DNA from: Falciphora oryzae
Lineage: Eukaryota > Ascomycota > Sordariomycetes > Magnaporthales > Magnaporthaceae
NCBI GenBank assembly: GCA_000733355.1
Contig: JNVV01000002.1
Coordinates: forward strand, 387,278 to 451,277
Reading direction: 5' to 3'
Length of the DNA stretch: 64,000 nt
A program made the position numbers and the translations under genes. The first letter of the stretch is position 1; each line of letters opens with the position of its first letter. Positions 12,768 to 22,281 of this stretch are shown here, in pieces. The notes under the pieces are model-generated. The model made no database searches. It was not told the origin of the DNA and saw nothing but the letters and a program-made list of their open reading frames with translations.

Positions 12768-13369
12768 TGTCGGGAATGGATTATGTTGCGCCGAGCCTCA
12801 ATCTTGGCGGCCTCGTTTCCTGCCTGTCCTTTTCACTATCACGAGCCAGCCTCACCCAAGTCGGGCGTCTCCACACAGAGCAAATAAGACCGTGCGCAGT
12901 TTACTCAGCGGGTCTGCCCAGTCCAAAAGCGGACTAGCTCGAGCCAGCTTGCAGTTTGGGGCGTTGCGTGCAGGCGAGCCTTCTGTCTCTCGCTGGCTCC
13001 CTGGGCCGCCGCGCAGGAAAGGCAAGTTTCAAAATCAATCCTCGCCAACCTCTGCCGAGTTTTCTTTTTCTCTCTCCAACACCATCCTCATCGTGGCCCT
13101 CACCGTCCGCATCTCTCTTCATCGCGCCAACGCTCTTTGCGGGCTGAACCACCCGTTTAGATACGAGTGGTCACCAATCCTTTTTTTTTTTTTTTTTTCT
13201 TCCTTCGATTCGACTCTGCAGGGCGCGTCGCCTTGTTTCCATCGGCCAGGCTCCACCCCGTGTCGACACGCTTCTGTTTATTGTCGTTGGTCCCTTGAGA
13301 AGGATTGACGTCCCGACACCTGCACCAACCGCACCCATCGCCCCTTTCTAATCCGCGCCAGCCGCCACC
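12768..13369. promoter_or_regulatory. Divergent promoter region of RPR2 and SUB2
   Basis: 602 bp between two outward-facing start codons, containing a T18 run (13181-13198) about 170 bp upstream of the SUB2 ATG and CT-rich leader sequence. The two genes both serve RNA processing, so shared control is plausible but not shown. Confidence 0.5.
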
Positions 13370-15641
13370 ATGTCCGCTGAGGAGGATCTCATCGACTACT
13401 CCGACGAGGAGCTCAACACCAACGAGACCGCGGCGCCCGCTGCGGCCTCCAACGGCAAGAAGGGCGAGCTCGCGGCCGGCGGTAACAACGTCGACAAGAA
13501 GGGCAGCTACGTCGGAATCCACTCGACCGGCTTCCGCGACTTCCTGCTGAAGCCTGAGCTCCTCCGCGCCATCGGTGACTGCGGCTTCGAGCACCCTTCG
13601 GAGGGTTAGTTCCTTGAAACACTCTTAATCTTCCCAGCTCCAGTCGTTATCCCTCCAGACCCTCCAAGCGTCCGTCCATCTCGCGCAAGCAAAAGGAATC
13701 CATCTCCGGGAGTCAAAAAGGCAAACAAAAATCCAAGGACAATCATGAGCAATATCGGGGGCGAGAAGGGGGGCGTGAAGGCCCAATCATATGGCTGTGG
13801 CTGGCCGGTCGTGGGAATTTGAACCCAACCAAGATCCACGCGCGACCACCGGGTGAAGCTCCTTTTCCACCATCTCGAATGGTTGGCATTTGGACTTCTG
13901 CGGTTTGTCAGGGCTTGAGAGCTCTGCGAATGTCGAAAAGTTATCGTGGCCATTGGTCGTGGATGACTTCGCGCATCGGCGCACTGCATCCCCATCGGGG
14001 TCAGATATTCGACACGGATTGAGACGGCTCCTCTGAGGAAACTCAGGCCCGACTCACAATGCGTGGGTCGGAACCGGGAGCGTCTCGCGAACGGGACCCG
14101 TGTCCCGGATCGCGAGCGCGACGATCTGCTTCTGGTTCTCGGGCTGCGAGATGTCCACGAAATTGGAGTCTCGTTCAGCAGGCCAGACGGTGCCATGGCG
14201 GAGGCGCTTGCTTGTTTTCTCCTTGCTCTGGGCCACTCGGGAGGGAAGATGATGAATTGTTTGTGCCTCTGCTGCGACGATGGACGGACCTTGACGACAC
14301 CGCGACGCTCAGCCCACACCTGCCTTATTAGACACGATATCTAACACCGGTCCACCACACAGTTCAGCAGACATGTATCCCCCAGGCCATGCTGGGAGGT
14401 GACATCATCTGCCAGGCCAAGTCGGGCCTGGGAAAGACGGCCGTCTTCGTCCTGACGACGCTCCAGCAGGTCGAGCCTGTCGCTGGCGAGTGCTCGGTCC
14501 TCGTCATGTGCCACACTCGTGAGCTGGCCTTCCAGATCCGCAACGAATACACCCGCTTCTCCAAGTACATGCCCGACATCAAGACGGGCGTCTTCTTCGG
14601 TGGCACGCCCATCCAGAAGGACGCCGAGCTCCTGAAGAACAAGGACACGCACCCGCACATCATTGTCGGCACGCCCGGTCGTCTCAACGCGCTCGTGCGC
14701 GACAAGTACCTCCGGCTTGGCAGCGTTCGTATCTTCGTGCTCGATGAGTGTGACAAGATGCTTGATCAAATTGGTAAGCCTCTCTCCAGATCGAGATATC
14801 TGGGGAGCAATATGCTGACTCTTGTTGCAAAACAAAAGACATGCGTAGGGACGTGCAAGAGATCTTCCGGGCCACACCTCAGCAGAAGCAGGTCATGATG
14901 TTCTCGGCCACCCTGTCGGACGAGATCAAGCCGATCTGCAAGAAGTTCATGCAGAACCCCACCGAGCACTACGTCGACGAGGACACCAAGTTGACGCTGC
15001 ACGGCCTGCAGCAATACTACATCCCCCTCGAGGAGAGAGAGAAGAACCGCAAGCTCAACGAGCTTCTGGACGACCTCCAGTTCAACCAGGTCATCATCTT
15101 CGTCAAGAGCACTCTCCGTGCCACGGAGCTGGACAAGCTCCTGCGCGAGTGCAACTTCCCCTCGATCGCGGTCCACTCGGGCGTCAGCCAGGAGGAGCGG
15201 TGAGTTCTTTCCGAAGTATCTTGATCCATTTCGGCTCGGCACTGACACTCGATGTTTCTAGTATCCGCCGTTACAAGGAGTTCAAGGAGTTCAACAAGCG
15301 CATCTGCGTCGCCACCGACGTCTTCGGTCGTGGTATCGACATCGAGCGCATCAACCTGGCCATCAACTACGACCTGCCGGCCGATGCCGACTCATACCTC
15401 CACCGCGTCGGTCGTGCCGGTCGTTTCGGTACCAAGGGTCTCGCCATCTCGTTCGTTACCAACGATCAGGACAAGGAGGTCCTCAAGTCGATCGAGAAGC
15501 GCTTCGAGGTCGCTCTCCCGTAAGTAGCCCATGGACTTGATTCCCAAGCTCCCGAAGATGGCAAAGACATGACACTAACATGCAAAATACAGTGAGTTCC
15601 CTAAGGAGGGCATTGACGCCAGCACTTACATGGCCTCGTAA
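13370..15641 (+). CDS. SUB2: DECD-box ATP-dependent RNA helicase Sub2/UAP56
   Basis: Five exons (13370-13604, 14363-14773, 14839-15199, 15262-15519, 15593-15641) give 437 aa, the usual Sub2 length. Motifs in order: acidic N-terminus with [11 protein letters not shown]-motif region [18 protein letters not shown], motif I AKSGLGKT, Ia HTRELAF, II DECD, III SAT, and motif [16 protein letters not shown] rather than DEAD, and AKSGLGKT, are diagnostic of Sub2/UAP56, which acts in spliceosome assembly and, with TREX, in mRNA export. All splice joins keep phase. The start has the context CCACC ATG. The first intron (13605-14362) is 758 nt, ten times the others, and contains a strong predicted hairpin; see findings. 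Confidence 0.96.
14084..14116 (+). other. Strong hairpin inside SUB2 intron 1
   Basis: CTCGCGA (14084-14090) pairs perfectly with TCGCGAG (14110-14116), and CGGGAC (14092-14097) with GTCCCG (14102-14107). The loop is CCGT and there is a small A/GA internal loop: 13 base pairs, almost all GC. The function is unknown; it may act in the pre-mRNA. Confidence 0.6.
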
Positions 15642-17544
15642 TTGTTTGACGGATGGAGACTTCTGTTGGGCATTGTGGCTGTTTGTGGGACTGGTCGCTC
15701 GAAGCAAAATACCGCTTTCGTTATGTTTTTCCTCGTGATTCTCGGTCTAGTCATCTAGTTATCTAAGTTTATTTGGTACCTGTGTCCCTGCTTTCCGGGA
15801 CTTTGACGACCTTAGCTTGGCAATATGGAAAGACAAAGAAGTGATTGGAGGAGAAACGCGATCTGTTTTCGATTGTTGCGTGTATGGACAATGTGGCGTG
15901 GGGAGGTGGCACAAGTTGTCTTCACAAGTATTTGTCTATTGCCTGATTCAAGCCTGCTCTCAGACGGGCGATTTAGTTCGCCATGCGCATCATCTCTTTC
16001 TCGGGCCGGCGAATGCAGTAGATGGCGATTCTCGCATCACACGACAGGGGTTGGCTGCTGTCAGCGGAGCGCTGTTCCCGCAGCGCCTCGTTGGCTGCCT
16101 CGACGATATCCGGGCAATCCATCTAGATGCCCGTCCGTCCATCAATAGCCAGCAGTTCTATGCTAGCGTGCGGCCGGGTGTCCGCATACCGCATGCATTT
16201 TCCCGGTTCTCGCGTTGGGCAGCCAGTCTACGGGGACTCGCGCGGCGAGTAGTCGTCTCTCAGACCACATCTATGTAGTACAAATGTCTAGACTAGCTGG
16301 TCAACGGTGACTGGCAGATACTGATGACGGCCCTCGGGGCGGTCTAGACCACGCTCAGCGTCGTGTCAGCTTGGCCCAAGGGTAGGTTCCCGGGCGGGCG
16401 TTGGCGTTTGGACGGCAGGCTGCCGTTTGCTGTGACGTCGTTCACAGGAGCCACGCGACCGACGACACAAGGGGGTTTTGGTTCAAGCCACATGATGTCA
16501 CTGAGGGTCGGGGCTGTTCACTTTTTTTGTCCTTGCCTGCCGCACGGGTGGAAAGAAAATCGCCAGAGCGTAGCACGACATCTTCGCCCGCCTCTTCGTC
16601 GGGCGGGAAGATCTTTCCAGCAATTTCTTATCACCAAGGATGACTTACAGCCGAGGAGAGCTGCAGCGTTGATCATGGGGAGATGCTTTGATAACGACAT
16701 GTCAAAGTGTGTAAATTAGAAACCACCCCAATCCTCCGGGAACCTTTTCCCCTTCCGCAAACGGGCAGCACTGGACAAGACCCAAGACATGTCGTCGAAT
16801 GTGGAGCGCGGAGCAAAAGCCCCGGGAGCTGGGATCTTCATCCTTGACGCCGTTGTGTTTCGTTTTGGGTGGTGGTGTGGGGGACAACCGCAGAACCCCG
16901 ACAGCTCATCGAGATTTTAGATGGCTTCTATGACGTCAATGTGAGCTAGCAAAAACACCACACACTAGCAACGCAACAAGCAAGCCACAGTCAGCCTCTG
17001 CTGTACAATGCGGACCAACCGCTTTGATGCGACGGGGAAAAAAAAAGGGTGGGTTTAACCATACCTGTCCCTTTTTCCCGCTCAAACTGCTGCAGTATGC
17101 CGGATCTAGGCAGCATGACCTCACTGTCCGATACCAAATGTGGCACCTTCTTTGGACCCTTGGAGCTGAGGTGTGGGAAGGATGGCTGTCTGTGGGTGAG
17201 CTCATTTGCCTATCATGTCATTTGGTCGTACAAACTTGATGCATCCCGAAACCCGACATGGATAGGAGGCTGGCACGCTGGCTTGAAGTCTAGGGCGGTC
17301 GTAGGGTATGACCACATCGACCAGTAAGAATTTGATAGAGGGAGAAAAAAGAGTACCTCGGGGAAGGGGCGACCAGCTCACCTGCCCCCCAGTATTTAAG
17401 TCAAAGGTTCCCGGTGATTCTCCTGTGTCGTCTGGTTGTGACTCTCCAAACAACAACACGAACCATCCTAGGCCATAACATCCAAAATAACAACCACCAA
17501 GAGGAACCTGCTACTACCAGAACCACCACACTGCCGCCGCAACC
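15642..17544. other. Intergenic, 1.9 kb, no gene seen
   Basis: 3' flank of SUB2 and upstream region of the small gene at 17545. Only short, unconvincing open frames. Confidence 0.5.
17365..17399 (+). promoter_or_regulatory. STRE-like AGGGG plus TATA box
   Basis: AGGGG at 17365-17369 is followed 24 bp later by TATTTAA at 17393-17399, about 150 bp upstream of the start codon at 17545. AGGGG/CCCCT is the core bound by Msn2/4-type stress factors. The same layout occurs before the gene at 26380. Confidence 0.45.
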
Positions 17545-17801
17545 ATGGGCGCCGTCCTCTCCAGCATCGGCTCGTGCCTGACGGGCATCGTTAACGCCAT
17601 CGGCTCCATCATACACGCCATCGTCGCCGGCATCGTGCGCATCTTTGACGTCCTGATCAGCTGCATCACCTGCGGTAAGCAAAACCACCACCACCCTTCC
17701 GTCTTCTAGAGGAAAAGACACTAACGATATGACCAACAACAGGCTACGCCCGACGTGGAGGCTCCCGGCGCCGCACGACGCACAGAACAACACGCGTATA
17801 A
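17545..17801 (+). CDS. 62-aa fungal small protein, candidate N-myristoylated
   Basis: Two exons, 17545-17674 and 17743-17801, joined at a GTAAGC donor and CAACAG acceptor inside a glycine codon. The protein starts MGAVLSSIGS, matching the N-myristoylation rule (Gly2, Ser6), with Cys11 nearby as a possible palmitoylation site. It continues as an Ile/Val/Ala-rich amphipathic or membrane-embedded stretch to residue 42 with Cys40 and Cys43, and ends in a basic Arg/Thr tail (RRGGSRRRTTHRTTRV). Similar MGA-starting small proteins are, as I recall, widespread and uncharacterised in ascomycetes. It has a TATA box and a short C/A-rich leader, suggesting strong or inducible expression. Membrane association is inferred; no enzymatic motif is present. 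Confidence 0.7.
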
Positions 17802-18594
17802 ACCGACCCATCTGCCACAAAAGATGATGTTGTCGACTTGACAAGACGGGAACTGACTTCCGTGTCAACGTCACGTCATGGCATGTCGACAACGTCCGGG
17901 GACGACGTTTTGGCAGATGCATGAACCGGGCGGGATTGTACAACGGCTACGACGGTAATCGGTTTTCTTTGTGCATTCTGCGTTGCATTTTCTTTGTTCC
18001 CGTTGGAGGTAGCAGGACGGCGAGATTCGCGGAGATACCCTCTTATTACCTACCCTACATAACCTCACTAAGCAATAACACAGCCATACGAATGTGTTCA
18101 ATTATGCCTCAACCAACTTTTCTGCGAGCTCCTACGGTATAATTTAACATACTTTGGCATTTTGCGAACGAGAGGTGGCGTCCTGGTGCGCCTGATCGGA
18201 AAAGAAAAAGAGGAGCCCCTCAAACTGCCTGCCGGGCATGCGATTTGTTGGTCCTGCCGGCTAATGCAGTTGGTTGTTGGTGAGCAAGATCGCACGTGCC
18301 CACCAACCCGCATAACCAACTGTTTCCATGCCCCCTAATCCTTTCCCGTTTTCCTTTAAAAGGTGCCAGCGTTCCTCCCGCCTCATCTCTCATCCGTCAC
18401 TCTCCAGGCGTCTTACAAAATCCGTCCTTATACAGCTCGAAGCCTGCCCGGGGAGCGCAGTCAGATCCATCCCGGTCTTGCTAGTCCGTATTAACCTCTG
18501 GACACGGTCGAACTGTTGAGTACACGTTATAACATATATGGTTGCTAATGGTTATCTACATATCAAACGGCAGAGAATCATAGCACAAGACGCC
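17802..18594. other. Intergenic, 0.8 kb, no gene seen
   Basis: 3' flank of the 62-aa gene and promoter of the next small gene. No coding or structured RNA signal recognised. Confidence 0.5.
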
Positions 18595-19159
18595 ATGCCC
18601 GAGGACGCCATCTCAGGGTACAGACCAGCACCCCGCTTACAGCAATCCATCGAACCTTTTTTTTTTTTTTTTTTTTTTTCTTTCTTTTTGCTAATAACAT
18701 ATCTCGAACAGCGAAGAACCAGAATTCGAAGACATAGTAGGCGAAGGGTACGTATTGCCCCCAATAGTGGAGCCTGAGACAACACCATAGAGCATCGACA
18801 TTAGCGATGCGGACTTCAAAAGGCTCCAAGTCGGCTTCAGGCCTGTGGACCAGGACGACAAGTGGTTCTTTTTGGCCACGGGGCCGGACGAGGCCGGCAC
18901 CACATCCATCCACATCGTCCGCTTCTTTTCGGACATGGTGTTCTACACCCTCTACATCAGGCCCGGCGACGGCGGTCGTCTCAAAGTCGACTCCTTCACC
19001 TACGAAAAGAAGGTGTCTGTCCCCAAGACGGAAGAGGAGGCCAAGCAGCATGCCGTGATCCTGTGCAGAGGTCGCCTCGATTGCGATTTCGAGGTGCTCC
19101 CATGGTACGACTTTTTTGGGGGAGATTTCCCACAGGTCATGGAGCGAGAAGCAGCCTGA
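18595..19159 (+). CDS. 138-aa conserved-looking small protein, function unknown
   Basis: Proposed exons 18595-18617, 18712-18736 and 18791-19159. The last exon is well supported: it encodes DADFKRLQVGFRPVDQDDKW, then a WFFLATGPDEAGTTSIHIVRFF-like core and LYIRPGDGGRLKVDSFTY, a compact beta-rich domain. A stop codon just before 18791 shows the frame must enter by splicing at CCATAG. The two upstream micro-exons were chosen because they join in phase to an acidic N-terminus, MPEDAISG-EEPEFEDI. The second donor (GTAGGC) is weak, so that part is tentative. Intron 1 holds a T23 run and a CTAATAAC branch site. I cannot name the family. Confidence 0.55.
18657..18679 (+). repeat. T23 homopolymer
   Basis: Run of 23 T inside the proposed first intron of the 138-aa gene, 15-40 bp before the branch site, where it may act as an extended polypyrimidine tract. 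Confidence 0.85.
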
Positions 19160-19454
19160 CGACGGCCGTGATGGAAATGGTGAGGGGCCTTGGGAAAACA
19201 GAGAAGAGTTCGGAAGCCACAACTGCATCATTTCGACCAACAAGAAGCCAGACCTACTTCGGTTTCATGAACTTCATCTTTGCGCAGGATATCAGTATCG
19301 ACAAAGGCGTGTCTCGACTTTTCAGGAGCGCACCGGAAAAGACCGCAGTCAAACCCGCCTGGGTTCAGCGTCGTCCAAAGCCAAATGCACAGGAACAACA
19401 AAATACCATGCAGTGCCTTTGATCATGGTTTGATAATGCATCCGGTCAGTCACC

Positions 19455-21224
19455 TCAGTAAAGATGAATCGTGGTCGTCTCTTCCCCGACCTCCTCCAAG
19501 GCCTCACCCTTCATGGCGCCGTACACGATCACGTCAGCCACGAACGTAAAGTCCAAGCGACACCGCCTCTCTTCGCAGACTCGGCTCCGGCCCGGGGCCT
19601 CCTGGCGCTCCAAGAGCAGCGGGAACCTGGATCCGCCGACGATCCACACCTCCTGCCCGGGCCTGGCGCTGCACGGACCTAGCCCCAGGCGGCCGCTTTC
19701 CGTTATAAAGATGGCCTGCTCGCCCAGCATATCGTGCCCCCAGTTCTTGGTCCTCGCCGGCTCCCCGCGCCCAGGCAGCTGCTGCTCCTCCTTTTCGGGG
19801 TCGGAGAACATGCTGCCCGTCGCGAGGCCGGCGAGCGCGCGCGTCCAGTCCGGCCGCAGCCCCCCCGGGTGCGCCTCTTCGAACCGCCTCACCAGGCGGC
19901 CCCATCTCGTGCCGCCCGGCACGGGGAGAGCGGCGTCGGAAACGTCGTCATCCGGGACGCAGGGTTCTTGCTGCCCCACCACCGCGACTGTGTCTAGGTG
20001 GATGCCGCTTAGGAGCAGCGCGCGGGGCCGTGCCGGCACCAAACCTTCATAGTGCCCCGGGACCGGTTCGTCGATGGTCGCCAGGCCGTCTTCGAAAGCG
20101 GGCAGCCCGCCGCCGTCTGTGCGGGCCCAGCCCCAGATGTGATAGTGATACCAGAACCGCGTGCGCGTCCCCGCCGTCTTGATGGACCAGTCGACCGCCC
20201 AGGTCGGCAGGCCCGGGACCTGTGAGGACTCGCCGCGCCGGGAGATGATGGGGCTCAGGTCCCCCGTGTCGCGGATGAGGTCGGCCGTCACCCTGGCGAA
20301 CAGCGTGCACGCGTCGACCGTGTAGTCGCACGAACCCGCGTTGGGCAGCCTGATGTCGGAGCGGAACCCCAGGAGGGCGTAGACCTTGTCGCGGGGGTCG
20401 CTCGCCAGTCGCCAGCGCCAGCGCCAGAGCAGGTACAGCGGGCGGTCGGTCCGGGACCGCCTCAGCCCGAGGACCCTGGCCGTGATGTCACCCCTCAGGC
20501 CGTTCCACAAGAACACGGCCGGCGCGTCGTCTATCCGGTCGCCGGGCCCTCTGTAAAGCAGGCGTTCTGCGGCGCGGACGAGCGAGGAGAACGAGAGCGA
20601 GGCCGACTCCCCCCAGTATATCCTCCCCCGCGATGGCAGGACGGCCTCCTGCACCGTCCAGATGCGAGACCACCAAGGAGCCCACATGGCCGCCTTGAGG
20701 GCCATGGACGCCCTGAGGCGGCGAGGCTCGTCGCCCAGCCAGGCCGGCTCGCCCCCGTCGCCCGCGAACCAGGAGACGGCCTCGAAGGCCATGTCGACGT
20801 CGCGCTCCTCTACCCCGTCGTCCAGCGGGCCCAGAAACATGGCGCAGCTCGTGCATTCCTTGTATATGCGGCCCATGATGTTGACCTGCTGGGTCTTTTC
20901 AAAGGTGTCGGACTGGTTGATGCAAAGCGCGTCGATCCAGACGACGCGGACGTCGCACCGGCGCCGAAGCCGGCGCAGTGCCCGATAGGCGCTCTCTCCG
21001 AGCTGGACGGGACTGCCGGAAACAAAAACCTTGGCCGATTCGACGGCCGGGGCTTCCAAGTTCCCCCAGACATACGACACGGTTTCATATTTGACGTTCT
21101 TGTCGTCGATGCTAGCAATGTCGTAAGTACAGTTAATCGGATCGTTGCCCTCGCCGGGATGCAGCAGCAGCAACCGGATTTGCGCCGAGGGGTTGGGAAG
21201 AGGCGGGAGCGCAGCCGTTGTCAT
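19455..21224 (-). CDS. HET-domain (heterokaryon incompatibility) protein
   Basis: Intronless, 589 aa from the preferred ATG at 21224. An in-frame ATG at 21317 would add 31 residues lacking domain homology. The HET domain (PF06985) spans roughly residues 46-190: KYETVSYVWGN, then RVVWIDALCINQSDTFEKTQ, NIMGRIYKECTSCAMFLGPL, and further on WWSRIWTVQEAVLP and DPRDKVYALLGF. These are the hallmark blocks of the domain, which triggers programmed cell death on non-self recognition in filamentous fungi when coupled to a sensor. The C-terminal half shows no NACHT, WD40 or ankyrin repeats, so it is a HET-only protein with an undefined partner. GC content is high and there is no sign of repeat-induced mutation or frameshift. 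Confidence 0.9.
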   Translation of the reverse strand: MTTAALPPLPNPSAQIRLLLLHPGEGNDPINCTYDIASIDDKNVKYETVSYVWGNLEAPAVESAKVFVSGSPVQLGESAYRALRRLRRRCDVRVVWIDALCINQSDTFEKTQQVNIMGRIYKECTSCAMFLGPLDDGVEERDVDMAFEAVSWFAGDGGEPAWLGDEPRRLRASMALKAAMWAPWWSRIWTVQEAVLPSRGRIYWGESASLSFSSLVRAAERLLYRGPGDRIDDAPAVFLWNGLRGDITARVLGLRRSRTDRPLYLLWRWRWRLASDPRDKVYALLGFRSDIRLPNAGSCDYTVDACTLFARVTADLIRDTGDLSPIISRRGESSQVPGLPTWAVDWSIKTAGTRTRFWYHYHIWGWARTDGGGLPAFEDGLATIDEPVPGHYEGLVPARPRALLLSGIHLDTVAVVGQQEPCVPDDDVSDAALPVPGGTRWGRLVRRFEEAHPGGLRPDWTRALAGLATGSMFSDPEKEEQQLPGRGEPARTKNWGHDMLGEQAIFITESGRLGLGPCSARPGQEVWIVGGSRFPLLLERQEAPGRSRVCEERRCRLDFTFVADVIVYGAMKGEALEEVGEETTTIHLY

Positions 21225-21958
21225 TTGTACTGATGGGAATGTGAATTGCTGTTGATGCGCGGTTCCTAACCTGCTATCAAGGGGAGGAAATACGGTGAGA
21301 AATGAGATAAAACACAAGCAATTGTCGAAATTCCATCACCAACGAAGACCCGCGGCGTCGATTGTGACCCCATTGGATATGCGACTTTGTTTGGCTAGGC
21401 TGCGCAGCAATGCGCACCCGAAGGCTTGGGTGCCTCTACCCAGCGGTTGGAAGAGGGCTTCCGCCGGCGTGCAGCATGAAATTTCTGCGAGTTTTCTTCA
21501 GCTGCCTGGCAAACCCACCGAGTGGCTTGATGCAAGGTGAGATAAGCAGCCGCCAGCATCAGTAGGTACCTAGGTAGGTAGTGTCGCCCAGTCCTTTCCT
21601 TGAACCTATGCAGCGGTTTAGCCAAACGTACCGTCGACTTAGCAAACATTCTAAAAAGCCATCTCCTAGTTTCGGGCTAGAAGCGGGCGCTCCGGCTGTT
21701 GTCTGAGGCGTTGCAAATATGCCAGTACATCGACGATAGCTTATATCTCTCTCTCTGCCTTTGTATGCGTCCGGGGAGGTCTCGCCCAGGTTATGAGTGC
21801 AATGGAATACAGCAGGGTGAAAGTGAGACGTTGGCGATAGATATTGTGTTGTCTCAACTCGTATGCGAGTAATCATGTTTGATATGTACGTTTAAGCCGC
21901 CTGAATAGTTTGCGGATAGAAGAGATGAAGATATGCAAGGGTAGGATGATGAGAAACC

Positions 21959-22037
21959 TTTAAATCCTACACATCCTCAACGACATCTTGAACAGAAAAA
22001 ACTTATTCATCCGACTAGCCGCCTATATGCTGACAGG
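21959..22037 (-). pseudogene. Decayed duplicate of the XPF/Rad1 gene 3' end
   Basis: On the plus strand, CATCCTCAACGACATCTTGA and the following CATCCGACTAGCCGCCTA align with 22268-22353, the last codons and 3' flank of the XPF/Rad1 gene (CATCCTCAATGACATCCTTG; CATCTGCCTAGCCGCCT). The copy lies about 310 bp downstream in the same orientation, with the 5S rRNA gene between. Mismatches and small gaps abolish the reading frame. Confidence 0.65.
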
Positions 22038-22044
22038 ATAAAAG

Positions 22045-22067
22045 AAAAAAAAAATAAAACAATAAAA
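22045..22067 (-). terminator. Pol III terminator of the 5S gene
   Basis: On the minus strand the gene end is followed by TTTT, then further T4 clusters and T10, the usual RNA polymerase III stop. Confidence 0.75.
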
Positions 22068-22186
22068 ACATACAACACCGAGGATTCCCCAGTGGTCACC
22101 CACCTGAGTACTAGTTCGGCCCTCACTGGTTTGACTAGGGGAGAGCGGACGGGATCCCGTATATTCCAGTGGGTATGGTCGTATGT
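22068..22186 (-). rRNA. 5S ribosomal RNA gene (dispersed type)
   Basis: 119 nt on the minus strand, beginning ACATACGACCATA and ending GTTGTATGT. The ends pair over 9 bp as helix I. Internal landmarks GGGATCCCGTCCGCTCT and GGTGGGTGACCACTGGGGAA match the Neurospora-type 5S sequence, including the region of the internal Pol III promoter. Just beyond the 3' end the transcribed strand has T4 (22067-22064), then TTTT and a T10 run (22054-22045), a good Pol III terminator. Scattered single 5S genes are normal in filamentous ascomycetes. No disabling change is obvious, so it may be functional. Confidence 0.92.
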
Positions 22187-22281
22187 GCCTGTCCTACGTT
22201 GCGAGCAGGATTATTACCTAACTTTTCATAACCGCCGGGATATCTAGTCGATGTCTTTCTCAACATCTAAAATCTTCTACC

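Larger units (their letters stand above)
21225..22067. other. Intergenic with a decayed copy of the RAD1 3' end
   Basis: Promoter side of the HET gene. It contains AGGTACCTAGGTAGGTA-type sequence near 21562-21580, and at 21959-22037 a degenerate duplicate of the end of the neighbouring nuclease gene. No other gene seen. Confidence 0.55.

Noticed and set aside
13790..13880. tRNA-like sequence in SUB2 intron 1 (minus strand GGTTGGGTTCAAATTCCC)
   Set aside because: The T-loop-like core is present, but no matching acceptor stem, D-arm or anticodon stem can be drawn.
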